64,000 nt of DNA, from assembly GCF_047948215.1 (NCBI RefSeq), contig NC_134461.1, positions 89,214,245 through 89,278,244 on the forward strand, given 5' to 3'. A model generated the notes under the pieces. The model was not told where the DNA came from. It saw nothing but the letters and a program-made list of their open reading frames with translations, and searched no databases. This stretch comes from Lycorma delicatula (Eukaryota > Arthropoda > Insecta > Hemiptera > Fulgoridae). Positions 47,741 to 58,917 of the stretch are shown in pieces; position 1 is the stretch's first letter, and each line of letters starts with the position of its first letter. A program made the translations under genes and the position numbers.

Positions 47741-48108
47741 AGTTTTTTAATATATAAGATAGAGCTTTAATATATAAGATAGATATTTTAGTTTATCTTG
47801 TAATAAATAGCCAGCTCCTTTGTAATCATCTTAGCTAAGAAATGCCCATTTTCTGATATCGTTACCTGAAATTTCGTACATATCGTTCATATAGAAAAAT
47901 TGTTATGGTAAAAAAGATTTTTGAGATATTACTATTAGGAATCGGGTAAAAAAAGGGATAATCAAAAATGTTTCATTATTTAATTTTTTAAATGAGATCA
48001 AAATGTCTCATTTCTCCTACAAAAATATTTAAATTCTACTTACGAATGCACACATTCCTTCTAGTATCAAATCAGGATTTACACCTGAGAAAAAACTTAT
48101 GACAATTA

Positions 48109-49446
48109 CGAGGGATATCTCTAAAGTAAAGACCTCTGGAAAATTTCTCTCCTTAAAGTTGCCAAACCTGTGTCGTTCATGGCCACACTATTAATGTACA
48201 CACTGCGTTGTTGTCTGTAAGTTGTCGCGTTGTAATATCTTTGATTAGGTGTGAGTTATTACGTTATATAATGAATAGGAAAATCGATGTTACCGCCGAC
48301 TGTGAAATACGTGGATTTATACGTTTTTTAAACCATCAAATCCTTAAGCCGGCTGAAATTCATAGCCAGTTGGTTGCTGTGTACGGTGATAATGTAATGA
48401 ATGAAAGAAACGTCCGAAAATGGTGTGAAAGGTTTAGAAATAACAAAGTTAATGTGCACGATGAAGAACGTTCGTGGAGGCCCTCAATAATCATTGAGAA
48501 CTTGTTGAAACTCGTCAATGATGAAATCGGAAAAAATCGTCGCTAAATGATTTCCGACCTGGCCCTTCTTTTTCGTGATGTTGCAAGAGCTGTTATCGGT
48601 CGCATTGTTCATGACAATTTAGGCTTCAGAAAGGTTTTTGCACGTCAGGTGCCGCACTTCTTAACGGAAAGTCACAAAAAAATCCAATGGGATCTGCTTT
48701 GGAATTTTTGAAGCGCTATACAGAAAAAGGTGATGAGTTCCTTAATTCAATTGTTACCGGTGATAAAACATGGATTTCGTATTACACTCCAGAGACAAAA
48801 CGGTAGTTAAGTGAATTGCGTCATCCTCAGTCAGCAACCAGACCGACAAAGGTCACAAGCCACAGTCATTTGGACGCAAACTGATGGCCACAGTCTTTTG
48901 GGATCGGTTTGGCATACTTCTGATTGATTTCATGCCACATGGAACGACTATAAATGCAGAAGCCTTCTGCGAAACTCTACGTAAATTACGGTGCGCCGCT
49001 CAAAATCGGCGACGTGGGGCGCTAACCGACGGCGTCGTTCTGCTGAACGATAATGCACGTCTATATATTGCGGGTCCGATACGTGATTTACTAAGACCAT
49101 TTGGATGGGAAATTTACAATCACCCGCCATATAGTCCGGACTTAGCTCCTTCTGATTACCATTTGTTTGGGAAATTGAAAGAATTTTTGAGCAGTAAGTA
49201 ATTCGCGGGTGACGATGAACTTAAAAATGCTGTTAATCAGTGGCTATATGGACTGGCGGCAGAATACGACGAGGGTATATTGAAGATGGTATATTGCTAC
49301 GATAAATGTCTTAATTCTTGTGGCGATTTTATAAAGACGTAGGCTAGTCAAAGGTATGTAGTTTAATAGAATTAAAAGATATTTTTGAAGTTTTTAGAAT
49401 ACTTTTTTTACAATGAAACGGTCTATTCTTTAGAGATAACCTCTCC
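48109..49446 (+). mobile_element. Mariner-family DNA transposon, inactivated
   Basis: A ~1.34-kb element, the usual mariner length. The left end CGAGGGATATCTCTAAAGTA and the reverse complement of the right end, GGAGAGGTTATCTCTAAAGA, are matching TIRs with a TA on each side (48107-48108, 49447-49448). The transposase (see next entry) fills the interior. It lies in an AT-rich region between the MITE and a tandem-unit repeat. Confidence 0.9.
48271..49342 (+). pseudogene. Mariner transposase, broken
   Basis: N-terminal HTH region MNRKIDVTADCEIRGFIRFL ... VYGDNVMNERNVRKWCERF (48271-48543), stop at 48544, then ISDLALLFRDVARAVIGRIV, LGFRKVFARQVPHFLTESHK. After a frameshift near 48685: ALEFLKRYTEKGDEFLNSIV, TGDKTWISYYTPETKR (first catalytic Asp), a TAG, then another frameshift near 48875. 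MATVFWDRFGILLIDFM, VVLLNDNARLY (second Asp) and HPPYSPDLAPSDYHLF (third) lie in 48884-49201; a TAA at 49199 is followed by FAGDDELKNAVNQW. The catalytic acids are still readable; about three stops and two frameshifts kill the gene. Confidence 0.92.
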
Positions 49447-49449
49447 TAA

Positions 49450-50415
49450 ATAAAACGTTTAGGTTGGAGAATGAAAAATTATTATTAAAGAAAAAAAAAT
49501 ACTATTTTGTAAAACAAAACTATTTTTTTCCTTATTTTTTTATCATTTTTTAATGACTTTCCCCATAATTTTGATTGCTGATTATGGAATTTCTTGTTAA
49601 TTACATTTTAAATCGTCTTATTTTGATTTTGATTTCATAGTATTTTATTTTTTTCTAAAAAATTGGTGAATATATTCACTTTTATATTTCATCTAATTTT
49701 TTTTTTTTAGTTTCCATTTAAAATTATTAATCCTGTTTCATTTTAAAACCAAATACTTCTTTAAAATAAATAAATAAAATTAAAATGAAAAAAATATTTG
49801 ACGAGTATTATAAATAAAATAAAATAAAGTACTAGTTTAAAATAAAATTTACTATATAAAATAATATTTTATTTTATTTCCGTGCTGCTATAATTAGTCT
49901 TTAATGGAAAAAATTAATCCCAAAATAATGGGACTAATTATTTTTAATGAGACCATATTTTACATCTAAGAAACGAAAAATCTAGCTAACAGAATGATTA
50001 AATCAAATTGAAAGAAAAATAGAAAGAAGAATGTAGAGGAGAGAAAAAACAATTTGTTTATGTAAGTAAGTTTGTGCTCACCCTCGTTTCAAGTAACACG
50101 CCACTATTTTTCTACGCTTTATAGTCGAATAATCAAATATGGTCAGTACGAACGGATAAATTGCTTAAAAAATTCAGTTATATCCCGATTTTATTATTTA
50201 TATACTAATATATTTCAAATTAAAAACAGATAGTTTTATAACATTCATTTACTGGATATTAACGAAAGAATAAGCCATGCTTTTAGACTGTCTTGAAGTT
50301 AAGTAGAAATAACCATCAGAGCTGAAAAGTTCGACCTGTCGTGAAAATTGGCAGTTTGCATTTTAGTTATGACTCATAGATGTTTTATCTAAAGTATAAG
50401 TTAAATAAAAAAAAT
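49450..50415. other. AT-rich gap
   Basis: Nothing recognised. Confidence 0.35.
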
Positions 50416-50419
50416 TCCT

Positions 50420-51290
50420 TTTGGCACGCCGGAAGGCGGAGGTAGATTTCACCGGGGAAAAGTAGCAGTAGGTGAACTCGGATTGTACAAGCTCGTATCA
50501 AACATTAATTTCCATGTTTTACGGACATTGCGTTTTCTCATTAGACTACAAGCTATTGCTAAATTTATCAAGACTTCCTTATGATTCCTACGCCTATTAA
50601 GAGAGCTATGATTTTATTTGTCCTTGAAACCCCATTTTTTCAACCCCTTGGCCCTTATCCAAAGAATAACAGGAACTTTAAACTAATTTGATATTTTACT
50701 TAATAGAAAGTTATAGCGATATTTTTTTTTTTACTGTTTTTTATTGGTTTTGGTCATCCCTTGCCGCAAGGCAAAGTCCTATCATAAATTATTTCAGACA
50801 AAACGTTTAGGTAGTGTTTACAGGACTAACGACCACTTTAAACCGATTCGATACTGTGCCTATTAAGGGAGGTATGATGTTGTTTGTCTTCAAAACCCCA
50901 TTTTTCCACCCCCTGGGCCAGTGGTTGGCTATATCAAAAAACTTTACTTATGTAACTTTTAGGCCCTTATCAAAAAAATAGTAGGAATTTTAAATGAATT
51001 CGATAATTTATTTAATAAGAGAGTTACAGCAATATTTTGTTTTTTTTCGAAAAAGTCCCCCCATTTCTACCCCCATATTCCGATTTTGTCCATTAACGAA
51101 CTTGAACGAGATTTTGGGTCGTTATATTTTATGTATCAATTTGAAAGTCATTGGCGCAAAATTACGGCAGTTATCGTGTCCACAAGAAAGTGAAATATAT
51201 ATATATATATTTGGGCTGACGGTGGTTTTGGGGTCTGAGGGATGTGAAACGCAAAGATAAGTCGAAATTTTCGGAAGTTGAATAACGGTA
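50420..51290 (+). repeat. Dispersed repeat with two internal units (~265-bp period)
   Basis: 50590-50730 and 50855-51040 are related units: CCTATTAAGAGAGCTATGAT versus CCTATTAAGGGAGGTATGAT, GAAACCCCATTTTTTCAACC versus AAAACCCCATTTTTCCACCC, and GCCCTTATCCAAAGAATAAC versus GCCCTTATCAAAAAAATAGT. The second unit has a ~50-bp insert. The block ends in a (TA)n run and GGGCTGACGGTGGTTTTGGG. No ORF of note. Probably one nonautonomous element of unknown class. Confidence 0.55.
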
Positions 51291-51299
51291 CCCATTACA

Positions 51300-51925
51300 A
51301 TAGTTAGCTTTCTTATGAAATCTACCTAAAATATAGAGGTTGTCTTTTCTTCTTAATCTCTGTTTTTTTAATTGCTGATAATTTAAAAAATAACTAATTG
51401 ACATAGAAGAAACAATGTTTTGTTTTTATTGATTTATTTCGGTTGTTTATTTCATATAAATAATTTTATAATACATTGTAACTGTTAATTGATCCATATT
51501 TATGGACCTTAAATCAGTGAATTATAAAGACCGCACTCAAAAAAATAACACTTCCTTTCAAAAAACTAAAGTTTAGGGAAAATCATAGTTAAAGTTTATT
51601 GGAGCAGAACAGAATCATGATTAAGGAAAAAAGAGATAGATATTAGCTTAGGTTAACTTAACAATGACTAAAGACCAAACTGAGAACCGGTAAGTTTATA
51701 GTTTACTGAAGCTTAACTTAGCTTTCAAGGTAAACCTGTCGGGTAAGCTGCCTGAACTTACTTTGATACGTCTTATTCCAATAGTAAAACGTACCTACCC
51801 GACCTCCACCTCGGCCTGTCTTCTGCCTTGAACTTTCGTAAATTTTCATAATTAGTCCATACTTTGCCGTAGGACGTACTAATCCATCTGTACTTTGTAA
51901 TACCTTACATTATATTTCACACGGA
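51300..51925. other. Intergenic
   Basis: No gene recognised. Confidence 0.35.
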
Positions 51926-51929
51926 GTTG

Positions 51930-52720
51930 TATAGCCACCAACGGCCATCTTCTTCATTCCACAGTCTATCTTTCTCGATCTACCCAAAGGTCTTCCTTCA
52001 TCTGTTCATATCCTCAAATACACCTGTGTACTATCGCTTTCTTGGTCATCCACGTTTTCTTCTCTTAACTCGAACCCATTCATATATTTGCAGATGTAAT
52101 CGATCGGAATCCATTCTTCTTAGATACCCATACCATTGCATTTGCTTCTTCTCGATGGCATTCAACACTATTCATTCAATCTTCAATTTTTTTCTGTATA
52201 TTTTCATTCCTTATCCTACCCCTTTAATGTTAACTAATAATAACGTCTCAAAAAAATTATTTCCATCGGTATCAGTTTTCTTTTGATTCCGTCATTTAAC
52301 ATCCGTACCTCTGTCCCATAGGTTGCACAACTCTCCACAATTGATTCATAAATCTGTCACTTAACTTTATTCCAAAGAAGAGAGTATAGTTTCCTTGTAG
52401 AATCCTTCCTTTGTTTATTTTAGTGGAAAAATCATACGCATACCTTCTATCAACTGACAAAATCATTTCCACGTATTTATTCTTACAAACATTCATACAT
52501 AATAACATGTCGACTAGCATTCAAATCTGATCCGTCCGCACCAACTGCCAAATACTGAGACTTCTCGCTTATCTCCGATCCCCACTCTTCAAAAGCATTC
52601 ACCAACTTTCAGAGCATACAACTTATCTTTCTCATCCTTGGACAGCAACACTTGATTATCAGATAATAATAATGTGTATATCTTCTAATTACACATCCAT
52701 AGACTTGTATGTGTTTGAAA
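51930..52720 (-). pseudogene. Non-LTR reverse transcriptase C-terminal half, decayed (second RT family)
   Basis: On the minus strand, in order: LLSDNQVLLSKDEKDKLYAL (decayed FADDQVL.A.DEEDL polymerase motif); WGSEIS-like thumb start; FSTKINKGRILQGNYTLFF; SIVESCATYGTEVRMLNDG (compare K.IVESVLLYGTEVW); KRKL; NAIEKKQMQWYGYLRRMDSD followed by RLHLQIYEWVRVKRRKRG (the basic C-terminal WYGH..RM...R motif). Frames change at least three times and stops interrupt it. The FADDQ-type motif and C-terminus differ from the 29.6-kb family. Confidence 0.8.
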
Positions 52721-53935
52721 ATATTACTTATGCAATTTTTACTTATGTAATAACCGATTTATTTATCGTTCTAATATAATTTATTTTGTTTTGCTTAATT
52801 TTTCTTGAAATTTAATTTAAAAATTTGTACTTTATGATAAAAAGGCGTTTATTTTTAATATTCAGGTTTTAAGATCGCAAAGTTATATTGCATATAATTC
52901 TTAGATTTAGTTTAAGTTCGTAATGTACACTAATATTAAACAAGTAATTTAAATTGATGGTAAACCGATTCAATTCTATTTAAATAATACAGACTACAAA
53001 ATAGATAAACTCTTATAATAATACTTTTGATTAAAACGTAATAAGTTTAATTTTAAAATTTAAAAATTTATTTTATTTTAATTAATGTTCATTATCTGAT
53101 AATTTTATGTAATTTTTTAAAAGTAATCGTACTTTTCCTGATAGTAATGATGTTTATTAAATCCAGTTCCTGCGGTGAAGAAAATGATAATATTACTTTT
53201 ATTGCTGAATATCATCTGAATTCCAGTACACTCAATATATTGATGTAGAAAAGAACTATAGGCTTAGTGAAGAGTTAAAAGCAACTGTTCACAAATACTA
53301 ATATATAGAAATAAAAAATATTTATACATATGTATAATATCTATTCCTTTATTACATTACTTAGTTATGATAGCCGTGCAGTAAAATAGTAATAAGTTGC
53401 AGTTTAAAACTTTATGGGATAATTGAAAATGTGGTTGGTAGCCCTGATAAAAATGCCAACTTTCCACCATCTACTAAAAGAAGTACAAAGTACCCTTTTT
53501 ATTCTAAAAAAAAAATCAGTAATTTATATAAAAATATTATAAATTTCTATTTTATAATATAATCTTTTTTTAAAAGTGATATAAGACACTTTCAATTCAT
53601 AATCATACTAATTTTATTTGCGTCCATGAAATTTCAGTAAATTTTATCATAAATATTTTTTTTTTTTTATTGATTTAAATACATGTTTTACGAGTAACTT
53701 CTTTCAGTAAAAATAGAAATAAATTTGTTATTTGTGGCAGTTTGTTATCATAAAAAAAAGATGTACGTCAGTGTTACACGAGCGCTCCTTGTGGTGATAG
53801 GGGTACTGTTGACTCAGTATATTCACTTAGCCGCTAAAGAGCACTTTATGGGGTGGAAGTGCAATTTTTAAAAACGTTTTTGCCAATATTATTTTTTTTA
53901 ATTTTTAAGAAATGCGCCTAAGAAAAATAGATCTG
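52721..53935. other. AT-rich gap
   Basis: No gene recognised. Confidence 0.35.
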
Positions 53936-54125
53936 AATTAGGCGAAATCTCGAGATACTGACGGAAACCTTGCCCTACAGTTTCACTCTCTTGACCTTTT
54001 AAGTTGAAAATTTAGTTGTATCAGTGCCTCATACACAGAAGTAATATGACCAAGTTTGGTCAAATTCGGTCTAACAGTTTTGGAGATATAAATAAGGTGT
54101 GAGACACCGAACGCACACACGTCCA
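53790..54125 (+). repeat. Dispersed repeat C, copy 2
   Basis: 53938-54012 matches 22295-22375 (AGGCGAAATCTCGAGATACT ... CTCTTGACCTTTTAAGTTG). Flanking mixed-composition sequence (GTTACACGAGCGCTCCTTGT; CAGTTTTGGAGATATAAATA; a CACACACG end) probably belongs to the same element. Confidence 0.6.
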
Positions 54126-54129
54126 TACA

Positions 54130-55015
54130 TACATTCGGAAAATTTCCATCCGGTTTTTTATTTTTTTATTTTTGGTTCCTTAGGTGTCAAAAGCGTCAAG
54201 ATCCGGGGTAAGTCGCATATGCTCAAGCTGGACCGATTACAATACTTTCCCTTCTACGGCTCTGCTACAGCGCTAGACGGAAAGATAATATATATTCTTA
54301 TCTGATATTCATTTTTGAGTAGTCATTGTTTAAATTTAGAAAAAAAATCAATAAACAATGTCGATATTCAAATATTTAATTAATTTTTTTTTCAATGGAA
54401 ATTTTTTATGTGGCAAATTTTTATGTAATCAAATTTATTCTTAAATTAATTTAAATAAATTTCATGTATTACAAGTTATTAGATAATATAAATATGTCTA
54501 CAAAAAATCGAAGAATGAATGACCTTTTTTTTTATGTAATAATGTTAGTTTTTTTTAATTTTGTTTATTATTATTTAAAATTTATTATATAAGATATAAA
54601 TATTACTGATAATTTGAGATATTATATACATTTTTTTTTTAAATAAACAAATAAATTTTAAGAACCCTTTTTAAATAAACAAAATAATATATAAATACCT
54701 TTTTCATCATTATTTTTACAAAGAAAAAAAAATTTACTTTTAATATAACATTTTTTTTAAATTAAAATCTTTAACTTCGTAATTTTATTAATATGTTTCT
54801 TTTGTGTTTCATTATTATTAATGAAAACTTATTAAACTATTGTTATAAATAAATAAACATTCGAAAAACAACCAACAAACAGTCATTGATATTACAAACA
54901 ATATGAGGTTTAGAATAAAGAATATACATGTAAAAATTCGAAGTAATTATTTTTTAAAAAAAATTTTGATAGTAAAATAAATCTCCTAATTTAAGGTACA
55001 ATGTTAAAAGTATTT
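54130..55015. other. AT-rich gap
   Basis: No gene recognised; long A/T runs. Confidence 0.35.
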
Positions 55016-55016
55016 T

Positions 55017-55449
55017 CGGTACTTACGTAATTAGCCTGTCGACCAATAAATTACCAATTTTTGGGTTATTGTTAATATCACACGATATAACCATTATATT
55101 ACCATTTTTATAATCATATATGTTTTTTAATTTAAAAATACAATTTAACCAAACTTAACCAACGCTCGCTAACCTTGACTAATTAACACAGTAATGTTTA
55201 GAGTATTTAAATAATAAATTCAGTAATTATTGAAATTATTTATTATTTAAATGATCAAAACATTACTTGTTAATTAGTCGAGGTTAGCGAGCGAAGCGAG
55301 CGTAGATTAAGTTAGATTAATTTATATCTACAATTATAAGCAATAATGCTTATATTTTTAATATTTAAAATATATTAATGATCTCGTAACTCTGAAGTAC
55401 TTTCAACGTTAGGGATCATTATGGTTATGGTCGACGGGCTAATATGTAA
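55017..55449. mobile_element. Long palindromic (foldback) element
   Basis: Symmetric about ~55230. Inner arms: CGCTCGCTAACCTTGACTAA (from 55163) against the reverse complement of 55270-55290 (CGCTCGCTAACCTCGACTAA), continuing through TTAACA.AGTAATGTTT and ATTTAAATAATAAAT almost to the centre. Outer arms: ACTTACGTAATTAGCCTGTC then GACCA (about 55020-55045) against ACTTACATATTAGCCCGTC then GACCA on the minus strand (about 55451-55425). Total ~430 bp, arms ~200 bp, no ORF. Confidence 0.7.
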
Positions 55450-55566
55450 GTCTGCTTAATTATAAGTTGTGGGTGTTGAACCGAAATTTTTGAAGCCGAC
55501 CGGGAAACGACGACTGTACCTTTATCTCCCGTCTACGGAGGAGATAAAGAAATCAAAGGCGGGCAG

Positions 55567-55597
55567 TAGGTTAGGTTAGGTTAGGTTAGGTTAGGTT
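55567..55597 (+). repeat. (TTAGG)n insect telomere-type repeat, left tract
   Basis: TAGG followed by five TTAGG units and TT, directly joined to the inverted endonuclease segment of the LINE. Confidence 0.95.
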
Positions 55598-55599
55598 GG

Positions 55600-55955
55600 A
55601 TCCGTATCCCCCTGTGGTCACTGCCAAGTTCGTCTCCCAGAACCTCGCACCTCTCGACCCTTCTGGCCACAGCTTCCGTAGCGTACACGTGATCAAGGAC
55701 CGATCCTCTGACACCCCTCCAGAAGGTGGGAGTGTCATCGTTAAGGCTGACTAACCCGAGCGAGGCGGTTAGCTCCGCTAACTCCTCTCCTCGCTTGTCG
55801 GTGACTCCTCCTCCTACTTCAGCGATCTTCGCATTGAAGTCCCCCACGACGAGGGCGGGAACCCCAGCCCTCCTCAGATCGTCTCCTAGGTTGCTAAGGA
55901 ACTCCACGTAGCTCGCCCACTCCCTTGGTGGCTCGCGACCGACGGAGAGGCCGGC
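55600..55955 (-). pseudogene. Inverted APE endonuclease segment of the telomeric LINE
   Basis: Minus-strand frame: REWASYVEFLSNLGDDLRRA, then GVPALVVGDFNAKIAEVGGG (GDFNA, catalytic), RGEELAELTASLGLVSLNDD, TPTFWRGVRGSVLDHVYAT and LGSDHRGIRI (SDH catalytic dyad). This is the C-terminal two thirds of an R1-type endonuclease; the frame has no stop but no natural ATG either. It ends at QP just where the TTAGG tract begins and points away from the RT it should be fused to. Confidence 0.9.
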
Positions 55956-58217
55956 GGCATGGTTTTTCGACGAGCGTCACATACCGGGGCTCCGGAGGCG
56001 GCTTGCGGATCGCTTCTTAGAAGAATACCCGACGGAGCCAGAAGGGCTTGCGGAAGCGGTCCAGCAGGCCTGCAATGAAGAACTGGCAGCTAGAAGGAGC
56101 CCGCGGAGGAAGGTGTATTGGTGGACCGCGACGATAGGAGAGATACGGGCGAACGTGCAGCGTCTTCGGCGTCGCCTTAACAGGAGCAGAGCAAGGGAGA
56201 GGGACGACGTCGAGGAGCTGGCGCGCGGCCTGAAGTCAGAAAGGAACCGCCTGAAAAGGGAGATCCGGAAGGAGAAGGGCGAATCGTGGAAGAGGCTTGT
56301 TGACCAGCTACAGGAGGACCCTTGGGGGCAAGCCTACAAACTTGTCACCAAGCGGTTGGGAAGACGACTGCCGATCATCGCCGGGGACATGATCGACGGT
56401 ATAGTCGACTCGCTCTTCCCCAGTTTACCGGAGGTGGAGTGGAGAGTGGCGCCGATGGACGACGTAAGAAGGATCTCCCTTCCAGAACTCCAGGGAGCCG
56501 CTGCGAGGGTGAACATCAAGAAGAGCCCGGGCCCAGACGGGGTGCCGGGGGCAGTGGCTCGGATGGTTGTGGAGGCGTTCCCGTGGTTGGTGCTGGACTG
56601 TTTGAACAGTGCCTTCGTGCGGGGCGTTTTCCCGGCGTGGTGGAGGGTCGCGCGTCTGGTTCTGTTGCCGAAGCCGGGCCGAGCCCTGGGCGATCCTGGA
56701 GCGTTCAGACCGGTGTGCCTGCTTAGCACACTGGGTAAGATCTACGAAAGGATCGTCGAGGGTAGGTTGACGGCGGAAGTAGAAGCGGGGGGGGGGGTCT
56801 ATCCCCTCGCCAATACGGATTCCGGAGAGGAAGATCTACGGTCCACGCAGTACGGGAGGTGATGCGCTTCGTGGATGATGCCGCCGGTGGGACCTGGAGA
56901 ACCAGGAGAATTCCGGCCCTGGTGCTACTCGATGTGCGCAACGCGTTCAATAGCCTGCCCTGGGAGATCATAGGGCAGGCTTTAGCGGAGCGAGGGATCT
57001 CCGGTCAGCTCCAACACATAATAAAGGAGTACCTGAGCGACCGGAGAGTTCACGCTGATACTGATGCCGGACAGCGGGTGTTCCACATGCAAGCGGGAGT
57101 CCCACAAGGATCAGTTCTGGGGCCGCTGCTGTGGAACATAACGTACGACGGAGTGCTGCGGCAGCAGTATCCCGAGGGGGTGGAGGTCGTAGGATTCGCG
57201 GATGACCAGGCCCTGCTGATTCAAGGAGCGACGGAGCGGGAGGTCGAGCAGAAAGGAAATGAGGCGCTGAGAGGCGTTCATAACTGGATGACCGAGCACG
57301 GGCTGTCGATAGCCCCAGAGAAATCAGAGGCGGTCGTGTTCTCAGGAAGGCGGCCTCTGAGGGAGATACATCTGGCTATCGACGGCGAGGAGATACGACG
57401 GGTGCGGACAGCGAAGTACCTTGGGGTCTGGGTGGACAAGAACCGTTCATTCGGGCCCCACGTCGAAGAGGCAGTGCTGAAGGGTGAACGCCTCTTAGCA
57501 GCGATCTCTCGCCTCATGGCAAATACAGCAGGGCCAACAGAGAAGAGGAGGAAGGTCATCGCGACGACGGTGACCTCCGTATTGCTCTACGCGGCCCCTG
57601 CATGGAGCAGGGCAGTCAGCGTGGGGAAATATCGTCGAAAGCTGGAGTCGATCCATAGGAGGCTGCTCCTGCGCACATCTTGTGCGTATCGAACAGTCTC
57701 CTACGACGCGATCTGTGTCGTCGCGGGGTCCCCACCTATTGACTTATTGGTGGAAGAGCGTTGTTTGCGATTCGGTGGGGTCTCCAAGGAAGAGGCGAGG
57801 GCGCAGATCCTGGATCGATGGCAGGAGAGATGGTCAGCGAGCCAGGTGGGCCAATGGACCAGACGCCTGATACCGGACGTGAGAGCATGGGTGGGGCGGC
57901 GACATGGCGAAGTGAACTACTTCCTCACCCAGCTGCTCACGGGCCACGGCGATTTCGGCAGTTACCTGCACAGGTTCAAACGCAGAAGATCGGCGATGTG
58001 CAGGTACTGCGACGAAGTGGACACGGTCGAACACACTTGGCTCGACTGTGTCCGGTGGGACGTCGAGAGGAGGCGTGTGACGGCGTTCTCACCCGACGAT
58101 GTCATCGGGCGGATGGTCAGGTCCAGGGAACATTGGCAGGAGATGGTAGGCCTGGCTCACGCCATCTTGGAGTCAAAGGCCAACGAGGAACCCCCTCGGC
58201 TGCGAGCGCGTCTCTGA
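55940..58217 (+). CDS. R1-clade LINE reverse transcriptase (ORF2 fragment, one frameshift)
   Basis: Copies the element's RNA into DNA at the target. Open from the inversion junction (ERPAAWFFDERHIPGLRRRL), through RRKVYWWTATIGEIRANV, NIKKSPGPDGVPGAVARMV (RT motif 1), ARLVLLPKPGRALGDPGAFR then PVCLLSTLGKIYERIVEGRL; frameshift in an 11-G run (56787-56797); then SPRQYGFRRGRSTVHAVREV, LVLLDVRNAFNSLPW (first catalytic Asp), GVPQGSVLGPLLWNITYDGV, EVVGFADDQALL (catalytic ADD), KYLGVWVDKNRSF, SCAYRTVSYDAICVVAGSPP, EVNYFLTQLLTGHG and a CRYCDEVDTVEHTWLDC finger (CX2C-H-C) before the TGA at 58215. Only the homopolymer break separates two long frames. No ATG start; expressed only as part of a full element. 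Confidence 0.92.
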
Positions 58218-58892
58218 GGAAGATTGGTCGGCGTCGATTCAAAATTGTTTGTTGTTTATTGATTATTGTATTTGATTATTATTTTTGCTGTTTGATTAGT
58301 GTGATTGGGACATATGGGTTTTACTCCACACGCGCGCCCTTGTGGACCACAGGGCGGCGTGAGGAGTATGCTGCGGATGTATGGTGTGTTAATATTGTGT
58401 TTTTAGTGTGAAATTTTTATATACTGTGTGCAGGACAGTGCTTGGGGAGCACGTGGGCCACGTGTGGTGTATCAAAAAAGTAGCCTCAAAAAATTCTGGG
58501 GGCTGGGGATGAATCGTGGCGACGATTAGGGACCAGGGAGGTAGCCTTATTGCCTAGGGTGTTCTGGCCCCATATAATGGAGTCGGAGCTCCCCGATGAT
58601 GGCACTAAGGACCCTCAGGTATGAGAGGAACGCGTGGGGGTAGCGGCACGCGGAAGGCGTGCCGACTACAGGTAGGATAGAGACGGGGAGGGTAGCCCCA
58701 TTGAGGAGGGGGGAGTTAGCTGCCCGCACGAGGTAGTTGGCTCACCCCGAAGAGGCTTTGGGGACCCCGGTGGGAGATCCTCCGGCAGGAGGCAGATAGG
58801 GGGGCAGAGACTGCTGCCACGACACTGCAAGGTGACCATGCTATGTCCCAACGGGCGGAGGCTGGTTGCCTTGGGGTGTTTAATAAGAATGG
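58218..58892 (+). other. 3' UTR of the telomeric LINE
   Basis: GC-rich non-coding DNA (GGGGAGCACGTGGGCCACGT, GGGACCAGGGAGGTAGCCTT, GAGGAGGGGGGAGTTAGCTG) ending at the poly(A) run. Short ORFs on both strands here are incidental. Confidence 0.75.
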
Positions 58893-58917
58893 AAAAAAAA
58901 AAAAAAAAAAAAAAAAA

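Larger units (their letters stand above)
55598..58917 (+). mobile_element. R1-clade (TRAS/SART-like) LINE in TTAGG repeats, with 5' inversion
   Basis: A GC-rich 3.3-kb element between TTAGG tracts. The left ~340 bp is the endonuclease coding region in antisense; from about 55940 the reverse transcriptase, C-terminal finger, 3' UTR (58218-58892) and poly(A) (25 A, 58893-58917) are in sense. The element lacks ORF1 and the 5' part of the endonuclease. The TTAGG flanks and R1-type proteins match telomere-repeat-specific LINEs of insects; whether it is TRAS- or SART-like needs a phylogeny. Confidence 0.88.

Noticed and set aside
51927..52286. 119-codon plus-strand ORF at 51.9 kb
   Set aside because: The opposite strand encodes a recognisable, broken non-LTR RT; the plus-strand frame is its antisense.
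56322..56729. Long overlapping ORFs on both strands within the LINE (134 and 131 codons)
   Set aside because: They overlap the recognised reverse transcriptase in other frames; high GC content makes chance ORFs long. No motifs.
57761..58411. 216-codon plus-strand ORF
   Set aside because: Shadow frame of the RT C-terminus running into the 3' UTR; the RT frame with the CCHC finger is the real one.
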